A stretch of 64,000 nucleotides of DNA from Sphingobacteriales bacterium (lineage in GTDB: Bacteria; Bacteroidota; Bacteroidia; Chitinophagales; JADIYW01), in assembly GCA_016699615.1 (NCBI GenBank), contig CP064984.1:434001-498000 (forward strand), read 5' to 3'. How positions within the stretch are numbered: the first letter of the stretch is position 1; every line of letters begins with the position of its first letter. The notes under the pieces are model-generated. The model searched no databases. It was not told where the DNA came from and saw nothing but the letters and a program-made list of their open reading frames with translations. Both the position numbers and the translations under genes were made by a program. Below, piece by piece: positions 58,184 through 64,000 of this stretch.

Positions 58184-58338
58184 GCAAGGGTGGCAACGCA
58201 CAAAGCCAACCAAAAAAAACCAAAAGACTACGGCATAATGCAAAAAAAATAGTTGCAAGGCAAAGCCAAATTTGCACCTATTTTTTTGCACCCTTCGGGA
58301 CTTATTCCGTTTCCTTTTGGTTTTTTTATCACCCTTGC
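58184..58338. repeat. Long imperfect hairpin, copy 2
   Basis: Outer arms GCAAGGGTGG (58184-58193) / ATCACCCTTGC (58328-58338); middle arms CCAAAAAAAACCAAAAG (58210-58226) / CCTTTTGGTTTTTTT (58313-58327); inner arms ATGCAAAAAAAATAG (58238-58252) / CTATTTTTTTGCA (58278-58290). Shares GACTACGGCATAA and CTTATTCCG with copy 1. Confidence 0.65.
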
Positions 58339-58702
58339 TGAGAAAAGCATATTAAATTTTTTTTATTATGTCAGTACAGCACATTTCACAGTCAGCCACC
58401 CTTCCAGCAGTTTGCAGTTGTGGTGCCCCTCATTTAGGGTCTTTAGTTCCAGTTAGCCGTTATGCCTTTCAGCGTAGGGTTCGTAGGCGTTTTTTCTCTT
58501 GGTGTCCTTCTATGGGTTGCCGTGTCTATTCATTGGCTTGTGGTTGCTCTCTTTGGGTTTATTCCACAGGTCAGCGTTTCGTTTCGTCTTTGCCCTTTTA
58601 GGGCATTGACGATTTTTTGAAACTCTCTACATTTTCGGATAACTGAATTTGTAGAGCATACCGACCTAATCCCCACAGCTTGACGACTTCACAAAGTCCA
58701 AC

Positions 58703-58821
58703 AAGTCTAATCAGTCTAACTATTTATTGACTTGACTATATTTAGACTATGACCCAAGTCCAACACAAACCAATACTTATATTATCTATACTACTTAGAC
58801 TATTTAGACTACTTAGACCAC
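58703..58821. repeat. TTAGACTA iteron-like cluster
   Basis: AAGTCTAATCAGTCTAAC (58703-58720), a single TTTAGACTATG (58740-58750) and three near-tandem 10-bp units within 58791-58821 (CTTAGACTAT, TTAGACTACT, TTAGACCAC). Same word as at 41311 and 45226. Probably protein-binding repeats of the element. The surrounding 58602-59017 holds no gene that I can see. Confidence 0.55.
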
Positions 58822-59017
58822 GATATTAAATTTGATTTAATTGCTATTTGAAAGCAATATAAAGCACACATAAGCCCTATATATTTAACCCACCTACACA
58901 AATTTGAGAAATAGGATGCAAGGCATTACAGGGCATTGTATTTGAAAGCTATGGCAAGGCCATAAAACAAAAAACCCCACCAACAAGGGCAGGGCTTTCT
59001 GAAGCAGTAGAAAGATG

Positions 59018-59821
59018 TTAGAATACTGTATCGCAACGAAGTGCATTACCTTGAGCAAATAGGTAATAATTACCACCTACTTGTTGGTAAAACTCAATAC
59101 CTATGCAGTTCAATACACTAACTGTTGCAGTCATTGTAGGAGTACCAGGCAAATTTGTTGTTACATTGGTTGCAGGTGTAGTAGCATTCAAAGGCAAATA
59201 AGCTGAGTAGCTAATATCACTCAATGAATTTAGTGTTGGATCTGTTGGCTCATAACTGCTTGTAGCAGGGTTATAAACCCAATCAGAAATTCCTACAATT
59301 GCATTAACCAATCTAAAGTGAGTAGCACCAGCAGGGGCGTTAATCAAATTAGCAGGGTTAAATGCCGGTACTGTAAAAGTTGCACTATCTCTTGCAGTTG
59401 TATTTGTAAGAGTGTACGGAGCATTGAAAATACCTGCCAAGCTCACATTGATATTGAAATTGATACCAGCTATCAAACTTTGATAAGCTGAAATTTCAAT
59501 ACTTCTTTGACCTCTTGGGTTTGCAGTATCTTCTAAATTGATTTGCTTCATTAAAGCAGTAAGGCGACCAGTCAAACGACTATCACTCATTTGTTTAATG
59601 ATTTGCGACAAGCCTACACGAACTGCCTTACCTGCCGAAGCACACCCACCGAACTCACTCATATTTTCACGAGTTCTTTCAAATGCACTGTCATTGTAAA
59701 TTTGTTCTGCTGTAGGACCACCTACAAGTCCTGCATAGTCGCCTTGCAGTCCTTTGATTTTGAAATGTCTTACCCCACCCATTGAGCCAGAGTATCTTAA
59801 TAGACCTGTTTGTTTTGCCAT
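59018..59821 (-). CDS. Hypothetical element protein (MAKQTG... type)
   Basis: A 267-residue protein beginning MAKQTGLLRYSGSMGGVRHF and containing FERTRENMSEFGGCASAGKA. I recall relatives in Bacteroidota that begin with the same short beta motif and FxRTREN...EFG segment, of unknown function. The second half is Thr/Ala/Asn-rich and predicted beta-type, without signal peptide. It is the only large minus-strand gene inside the element and diverges from the thermonuclease gene. Confidence 0.7.
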   Translation of the reverse strand: MAKQTGLLRYSGSMGGVRHFKIKGLQGDYAGLVGGPTAEQIYNDSAFERTRENMSEFGGCASAGKAVRVGLSQIIKQMSDSRLTGRLTALMKQINLEDTANPRGQRSIEISAYQSLIAGINFNINVSLAGIFNAPYTLTNTTARDSATFTVPAFNPANLINAPAGATHFRLVNAIVGISDWVYNPATSSYEPTDPTLNSLSDISYSAYLPLNATTPATNVTTNLPGTPTMTATVSVLNCIGIEFYQQVGGNYYLFAQGNALRCDTVF

Positions 59822-59842
59822 TTTTATTAAATTTTTAAGCGT

Positions 59843-59888
59843 TAAACATTAAATTATTACGATACAAAAATAACGCTAACTTTGTAAA
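59843..59888. promoter_or_regulatory. Divergent promoter region
   Basis: TAACTTTG (59877-59884) on the plus strand fits TAnnTTTG, 33 bp before the thermonuclease start; on the minus strand TATTTTTG (59865-59872) fits for the 267-residue gene. AGCGTTA (59838-59844) and TAACGCT (59871-59877) form an inverted pair. Confidence 0.5.
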
Positions 59889-59916
59889 TATTTAATACAT
59901 AAATAGTTGATAATCA

Positions 59917-60408
59917 ATGCAAAACAACGCAAAAGCACCGATAATAGTAGAAACTCATTTAGTCATTACAGAAGTGATAGACGGAGACAGTATAAAAGTG
60001 GCTTCAATCTTTAATAAAGATGAAAAAGAAATACGACTTTATGGGATAGACTGCCCAGAAAATAAGTACAACAGAAAAATGGTAGAAGATGAAAAGAAAC
60101 TACATACACCAGCCGAGTTTCTTTTAGGTTTAGGACAACAAGCTCATAAATTCGTTTTAAGCGTTGCACCAGTCGGAATGAGTATAACTCTACAAATTGA
60201 AAAAGGAAACGAATTAGACCACTATAAACGCCATTTAGCCTATGTTATTCTACCTGATGGCAGTTGCTTAAATGAAATTATAGTAGCCAAAGGATATGCA
60301 AGAGCAACAGGCGATTACTTTTGTGAGGAATTACCCAAATATCAAGCCTTACAGCTTAGAGCAATGCAGAATAAACAAGGACTTTACAAGTATATTTCAA
60401 GGTTATAG
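59917..60408 (+). CDS. Thermonuclease-family (SNase-like) nuclease
   Basis: A 163-residue calcium-dependent nuclease fold: EVIDGDSIKVASI, catalytic Arg and Glu in IRLYGIDCPENKYNRKM, second Arg in YKRHLAYVILPDGSCLNEII, and VAKGYARATGDYF. These match the active residues of staphylococcal nuclease (Arg35, Glu43, Arg87). No signal peptide, so it would stay in the cytoplasm. At the right end of the element. It degrades DNA and RNA in relatives; its target here is unknown. Confidence 0.86.
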   Translation: MQNNAKAPIIVETHLVITEVIDGDSIKVASIFNKDEKEIRLYGIDCPENKYNRKMVEDEKKLHTPAEFLLGLGQQAHKFVLSVAPVGMSITLQIEKGNELDHYKRHLAYVILPDGSCLNEIIVAKGYARATGDYFCEELPKYQALQLRAMQNKQGLYKYISRL

Positions 60409-60420
60409 GGTAGGTATAAA

Positions 60421-60440
60421 ATGTTGTACTTATGTTGTAC
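60421..60440. other. Candidate right attachment repeat
   Basis: ATGTTGTACTTATGTTGTAC resembles 39981-40001 in direct orientation. It lies 12 bp after the last element gene and about 70 bp before the cassette DNA resumes. Weak evidence: the words are short and imperfect. Confidence 0.3.
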
Positions 60441-60529
60441 TAAATTGAGTTTTACAACTGTAAACCCTTTATTTATAGGGTATTCCGTAGCTATTTACGA
60501 TAAACCAATGTTGGTGGCATTTTTTTTGT

Positions 60530-61246
60530 TCAACGGGTTAAGTGTCTGTTTACCACGTCCCTTGTCGCAAATATAACCATAATTGCTTGGTCTCTTGAAG
60601 GTATTGGTATTTTTTCGTTGTAGTGTACTGCTGTATTCCTACTTTTTGAAATTATATCTGCTACGCTGTTCAAACTTGGGTCAAGATATTGCGTTGATAT
60701 GTTGTTCCTAATTGCTTTTATCATATTGCCTATCATTCTAATATTTGTCGTGTCAATTCCGTTGCTTTGCAACACGTCTGTCAAGCAAATTTCAAGTATC
60801 TTACCACACAAAGTTATGGTAGCAATATAACAATCATTCTGAAAGCAAATCGCAATTTCTTCAAGGCTTCTTATAAAATCGTCTTTGTAGTTGGCTCTAA
60901 TCTGTTGTTGTTTGCAAGTTTCTATCAAATCATAGACTGATTTTGAAACTTCGTTAATTGGTTTCTCAAAAAGACTTTCCAATGTTTTTTCAAGCAAAAT
61001 ATTATCTTTTCCACAAGCAAGCCCTTCTTTTGAAAGCCCAAAACCTATCCACATTCCACCATTTTTACCGAAAATTGGTTGTGCGTCCTTAACAAGTCCA
61101 GTAAGAGATAATTTTTCAATATGTGCCGTTACTGGTGCAACTCCCGCATCTTTCAAAATTACGCTTTCACTTGGGTCTGTCAAGTCGCCATTCTTTTCAG
61201 TTCCCAATCTGATTATCTCTTTGGCTATGTCAAGGTTGAGTTTCAT
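60530..61246 (-). CDS. Winged-helix plus HEPN/DUF4145-like protein, cassette gene
   Basis: A 238-residue protein. The N-terminal 85 residues look like a small winged helix (VILKDAGVAPVTAHIEKLSL, LVKDAQPIFGKNGGMWIG). The C-terminal 130 residues resemble DUF4145/HEPN: CYIATITLCGKILEICLTDV, and SRNTAVHYNEKIPIPS carrying an Rx4H-type motif (RNTAVH). HEPN domains of this kind can be RNases or dimerisation modules in toxin-antitoxin and defence systems. The gene is flanked by attC-like site E upstream and a site that starts CACCAAC 12 bp after its stop. Confidence 0.68.
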   Translation of the reverse strand: MKLNLDIAKEIIRLGTEKNGDLTDPSESVILKDAGVAPVTAHIEKLSLTGLVKDAQPIFGKNGGMWIGFGLSKEGLACGKDNILLEKTLESLFEKPINEVSKSVYDLIETCKQQQIRANYKDDFIRSLEEIAICFQNDCYIATITLCGKILEICLTDVLQSNGIDTTNIRMIGNMIKAIRNNISTQYLDPSLNSVADIISKSRNTAVHYNEKIPIPSRDQAIMVIFATRDVVNRHLTR

Positions 61247-61271
61247 TTAGTTTTTTGTTTTTTAAAATTGC

Positions 61272-61403
61272 CACCAACGTGCGGCGGATTTCTGAAGGCG
61301 TGGTTGTCCAAACTTCAGTTTATTAGGATTAGGAATGATTGATATTATACTAACTTTTATTAGAACACTGTCAGCCACGCTTTTAGAAATACGACAGTTA
61401 GGT
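61272..61403 (-). other. attC-like palindromic site E (132 bp)
   Basis: On the minus strand it begins ACCTAAC, an exact match to the attC R'' consensus RYYYAAC, and ends GTTGGTG, close to GTTRRRY. Arms TGTCGTATTTCTAAAAGCGT and ACGCCTTCAGAAATCCGCCG are complementary with bulges; the centre is unpaired. It lies 7 bp after the stop of the upstream gene and 25 bp before the next start, the integron cassette layout. Confidence 0.65.
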
Positions 61404-61410
61404 GCAGTTT

Positions 61411-61689
61411 TTATTTATTTTTACTTCCTCCATATACTTTTGCAAACGATTCAGATTCGTTTCGTTCTTCTGAAAATAATGAAGAGGCAAACATTCCTAA
61501 TAAAACTCCTGCTGACCCTAAAAATAAACCTCCTATAAGTACATCTGCAATGTCAAAGTCATCATTAGAAGTTCTTCTATGACTTCTACCAGCAGTTTTT
61601 TTTGCAACTGCTTTTCGTTTTACTTGACCTTTTCTATTTGAATGACCAATTGGATTATTATCTTTTTTATATGCTCCCTGTTTTGCCAT
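61411..61689 (-). CDS. Small protein with one membrane helix, partner of zeta-type gene
   Basis: A 92-residue protein with a very basic N terminus (NRKGQVKRKAVAKKTAGRSH) and one hydrophobic segment (VLIGGLFLGSAGVLLGMFAS). Its ATG lies 23 bp inside the end of the zeta-type gene, so the two are translationally coupled. Family unknown to me. By position it could be an antidote or an anchor for the kinase, which is only inference. Confidence 0.6.
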   Translation of the reverse strand: MAKQGAYKKDNNPIGHSNRKGQVKRKAVAKKTAGRSHRRTSNDDFDIADVLIGGLFLGSAGVLLGMFASSLFSEERNESESFAKVYGGSKNK

Positions 61690-62638
61690 ATTTACCTGCT
61701 ATTTTATTTAAAGGACTATTTTGAGTAAGTTCTAGTATATTGTATTTATTGCCTTCTTCTACATTTGTGTCAATGATTGCAAAAGAATCAAAATATTTGT
61801 TGAATTGAGGAAAGTTTTTCAAACGATAATATGTCAACTGGCATTCATTGCAATATGTGTCAAAAATTCTACCAAGTGGAATATATCTATCTGTTTTTAA
61901 AAATCTTTGTAATGCTCTAACTGTTGCTACTTTTCTATCTAAGTTTATTAAAACTAAATGAACTTTATATTTCCACTTTTCATTTAAAATAACTGCAATG
62001 TCATATATGTCAGCCAAGTCGGCACCTATTCTTGGCAAAACAATATTGTTTTTAGCGTCACAACATTGTTCAATTAAAGGCTTAAACCCCATACTATGCG
62101 AAGTTTCATTGCCAAATACAATTACCGACGATTCTTTATGAACGTGATAAGCGCCTAAATATTTTTCTGACTTAAATTCAGGAAGCTTACGTTTTGCATA
62201 ATCCGAATCAATTATAAGTGATCCTGTTAAATCTGCTATTGCATTTGATAATCCAGATTTTCCAGACGCTGGTAATCCTATAATAATAACAGCTTCTTTT
62301 TTATTTTTCAAATTTGAACTTGGTAATGCACCTCCTTTTCCAAGCTTGATTTTTTCATCGTCATCAAGTCTCTTTAAGGTCAGTAATTCTTTATTTATTT
62401 TATCTCTTAGTTTCCAACGCAATTTTTCTTCTCTATATTTTGCATCTCTTACATCTTCTGAATGAAAGGTATTGTTTTTATACTGTCCCTTTTTTTCATA
62501 AGTGTCTATTAGGTTTTCAATTTGATTAATTTTACTAACTACATTTTCATTGAACTTGTCAAAACCTAAAGTTTTTGACAAAAATTGTTCAATTAATCCC
62601 TTATCATTTAAAGGTCTTGAAATGTTTTTATTACTCAT
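61667..62638 (-). CDS. Zeta-toxin-like P-loop kinase, cassette gene
   Basis: A 323-residue protein with an N-terminal helical region and a kinase core: Walker A IIIGLPASGKSGLSNAIA, then LIIDSDYAKRKLPEF (the catalytic Asp and substrate site of zeta toxins) and GAYHVHKESS, then LVLINLDRKVATVRALQRFL. Zeta toxins phosphorylate UDP-N-acetylglucosamine and block wall synthesis; others are standalone kinases. No epsilon-type antitoxin is seen upstream; the overlapping 92-residue gene is the only partner. It begins just after attC-like site D. Confidence 0.78.
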   Translation of the reverse strand: MSNKNISRPLNDKGLIEQFLSKTLGFDKFNENVVSKINQIENLIDTYEKKGQYKNNTFHSEDVRDAKYREEKLRWKLRDKINKELLTLKRLDDDEKIKLGKGGALPSSNLKNKKEAVIIIGLPASGKSGLSNAIADLTGSLIIDSDYAKRKLPEFKSEKYLGAYHVHKESSVIVFGNETSHSMGFKPLIEQCCDAKNNIVLPRIGADLADIYDIAVILNEKWKYKVHLVLINLDRKVATVRALQRFLKTDRYIPLGRIFDTYCNECQLTYYRLKNFPQFNKYFDSFAIIDTNVEEGNKYNILELTQNSPLNKIAGKYGKTGSI

Positions 62639-62668
62639 TTTCTAATTTCGCTCGTCATCTAAAATTGC

Positions 62669-62843
62669 ACCTAACATGCGGCGGATTTGCGAAGTTACGA
62701 ACTGCAAACGAAGTTTGCAAGTGAAGTAATTTTGCAAATCCGTTGATGTGTTGAAGGTCGAGCGTAGCGAGCCTAAACGCATCAACGGATGTAATCCAGC
62801 CACGATGTGCAAAAGGCGAAGCGTAGCGAAGACTTTTGCACAT
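62669..62843 (-). other. attC-like compound palindrome D
   Basis: On the minus strand it ends GTTAGGT (complement of ACCTAAC, 62669-62675), an exact GTTRRRY core. The block 62680-62843 is nearly identical to 39584-39745 and contains three hairpins, for example GATGTGCAAAAG / CTTTTGCACATC. GCAATTTTAGATGACGA after the core resembles the bases after site A. It joins the leader repeat R1' directly. Confidence 0.6.
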
Positions 62844-62960
62844 CACACAAATATACGCAATAAATGGAGTTGCGTATATTTTTTTGTTAAAAATATTTTT
62901 TCCTTATAATCTTCTTATTATCAATATTCTATATTAAATATGTTTTTGCGTATTTTAAAT
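62844..62960 (-). repeat. 117-bp leader repeat R1' (inverted copy)
   Basis: Inverted copy of 18144-18260 with two mismatches. Holds the 12-bp inverted repeat (62849-62860 / 62870-62881) and the TATATTTG box reading toward the minus-strand cassettes. It stands at the upstream end of the second cassette chain. Confidence 0.65.
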
Positions 62961-62984
62961 GGGTTCAATACTATTGTATAAAAT

Positions 62985-63270
62985 CATAGGCTCGCCTAGC
63001 TAAACTATAGGCAACTCTTCTAACTTGACAGGGTTGCTTAGCTAAACCATAGGCAACCCTGCTAACTTGACAGGGTTGCTTAGCTAAACCGTAGGCAACC
63101 CTGCAAAACTGACAGGGTTGCTTTGCCCAAGTGTAGGCGCTCCTACCTAATTTGTAGGCAACCCTAGCTAAACCATAGGCAACTCTGCTAACTTGACAGG
63201 GTTGCTTAGCTAAATCGTAGGCAACCCTGCAAAACTGACAGGGTTGCTTTGCCCAAGTGTAGGCGCTCCT
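62985..63270. repeat. Tandem 42-bp repeats with palindromic core
   Basis: About six to seven units of the form ACAGGGTTGCTTAGCTAAAC-CATAGGCAACCCTG. CAGGGTTGC and GCAACCCTG make each unit a hairpin. A two-unit block ending TTGCCCAAGTGTAGGCGCTC occurs twice (about 63100-63150 and 63230-63270). Non-coding. Confidence 0.8.
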
Positions 63271-63369
63271 TGCCTATTCCTAATTTTACTTGACATATTT
63301 TTTGTTTATGCTTTGTTTTTCTGTCTTTGTTTTTGCTTATTCTTATTTTTGTATTACAGGACGCTTTAT

Positions 63370-63862
63370 TTTTTACTTACTTTCTTTGTCTTGATACAAG
63401 AGTGTAATACTTACTTTTTTTCTTGATAAAAAAAGTAACAAAAAAAATCAAGTTCAAGCTGAGGCACTTTGCCACGCTCTTGGCTTCAGCTTGAAAAATC
63501 TTACTTCTTTAAATCATCTTGTTGGTTTTGTTTGTGCTTGTTTAGTGTTGGTATTACAACATAAATATCTTGCTGTATCTTTTTTTGCACGATGATTTCA
63601 GCCGTTTCAATTTTTCTTCGCCGCGTGCTAACGCTTGAACGTTCTTTATGCAAAACTTTCTTTACGCTCGACGTTTATTTTCTTAACGCTATTTTTCTGA
63701 TGCCAATTTCTTTTTCTTATATCAGAATATAATTTCAGGCGTTTCGATTTTTCTTCGCCGCGTGCTGACGCTTGAACGTTTTTTTACCTTATTGTAATTT
63801 ATTTTAGATTGCTTCTTTTCGTTCGCAATGACGCAACTTTTTAATGCTATTTTTCTAATTCT
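63370..63862. repeat. Dispersed repeats, mirror of 16.3-16.9 kb
   Basis: Contains, inverted, the words of the left block: TTACTTTCTTTGTCTTGATA-CAAGAGTGTAATACTTACT (63378-63417; plus copy about 16861-16900), TTCGCCGCGTGCT(A/G)ACGCTTGAACG twice (about 63617 and 63754), AAAACTTTCTTTACGCTCGA (63654-63673), TTCTTAACGCTATTTTTCTG (63692-63711) and TTCGTTCGCAATGACGCAA. No gene seen in 62961-63862. Confidence 0.7.
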
Positions 63863-64000
63863 ATGATAGAGGCAACTAATAAGCAATTAAAATATAGGTT
63901 CTTATATCATAAAACAATTACTTCTTTTGATGATTTAAAAATCTATATGCAAAGTGCAGTGCAAGATTATAATAACAGACCTTACCATGCATTGGGTGGA
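63863..64000 (+). mobile_element. C-terminal fragment of a DDE (rve-type) transposase, runs off window
   Basis: The frame from ATG 63863 reads EATNKQLKYRFLYHKTITSF then DDLKIYMQSAVQDYNNRPYH and ALGG at the edge. This matches the end of integrase-core transposases (IS3/IS481-like): a Glu-anchored helix followed by YNxxRPHxxLGG. The DDE core upstream is missing and replaced by the dispersed repeat, so the copy is 5'-truncated, though an end of the domain lies beyond 64000. Confidence 0.72.

Noticed and set aside
58368..58601. 77-codon Cys-rich frame
   Set aside because: Clean ATG and stop, but no recognised family, unusual composition (many Cys/Ser/Arg) and it starts directly after a long hairpin; not enough to call a gene.
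62655..62846. 63-codon frame nearly identical to part of 39558-39800
   Set aside because: The similarity is at DNA level over a hairpin block (attC-like), not a conserved protein.
62985..63270. Possible CRISPR array in the tandem repeats
   Set aside because: There are no unique spacers between constant repeats; the whole unit repeats and is itself palindromic. No cas genes are in the window.
1..64000. tRNA or rRNA genes
   Set aside because: I looked for T-loop words such as GGTTCGAATCC and for rRNA signatures and found none.

Overview
The window looks like a chromosome segment of an AT-rich member of the Bacteroidota. Evidence: a short NuoG without the molybdopterin-type domain, the tiny ribosomal protein bTHX, DUF5686 and DUF6660 type proteins, a BT4734-type primase/ATPase, TAnnTTTG promoter boxes and little sign of Shine-Dalgarno sequences. 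A finer placement is not possible from the sequence alone.

Layout. 1-16.2 kb is housekeeping DNA: the 5' part of nuoH with nuoG, lysA, a peptide transporter, a flippase-like membrane protein, ruvC, a beta-helix lipoprotein, a decayed gene, a 2OG-Fe(II) oxygenase, and a fatty-acid beta-oxidation cluster (MaoC-like hydratase, TetR regulator, FadN-like fusion, thiolase) with a four-helix-bundle gene lodged inside it. 16.2-18.1 kb is repeat-rich non-coding DNA around one hypothetical gene. 18.1-23.1 kb is a plus-strand chain of short unrelated genes separated by attC-like palindromes, with a dead IS1182-type transposase in it. 23.2-38.5 kb is again chromosomal: histidine kinase, M48 protease, bTHX, glycosyltransferase, DUF5686 protein, ferrochelatase (damaged), threonine ammonia-lyase, EEP hydrolase, monoacylglycerol-lipase-like hydrolase and a large SF1 helicase. 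38.5-63.0 kb is a second, minus-strand cassette chain, split by a roughly 20-kb integrative element (about 40.0-60.4 kb). 63.0-64.0 kb is repeats and the C-terminal piece of a transposase.

The integrative element carries a tyrosine recombinase, an excisionase-like HTH protein, a primase/ATPase, an XRE regulator joined to a prokaryotic Argonaute whose PIWI domain seems to lack the catalytic residues, a metal-efflux block (DUF6660, CusA fused to an outer-membrane factor, CusB, a methyltransferase, a CadA/ZntA-type ATPase), a strikingly branched non-coding segment, a DUF6943 protein, and a thermonuclease.

The two cassette chains share a near-identical 117-bp leader at their upstream ends (18144-18260 and, inverted, 62844-62960) and a shared trailer at their downstream ends (23064-23133 and, inverted, 38549-38610). 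They contain two toxin-antitoxin-like modules (HigBA; zeta-type kinase plus a small protein) and a HEPN-like protein. They resemble integron cassette arrays without a visible integron integrase.

Many conserved genes carry single-base frameshifts, mostly in A or T runs (near 835, 10730, 12523, 18790, 27555, 30466, 30627, 41868). This most likely reflects sequencing error; such genes are annotated here as single genes.
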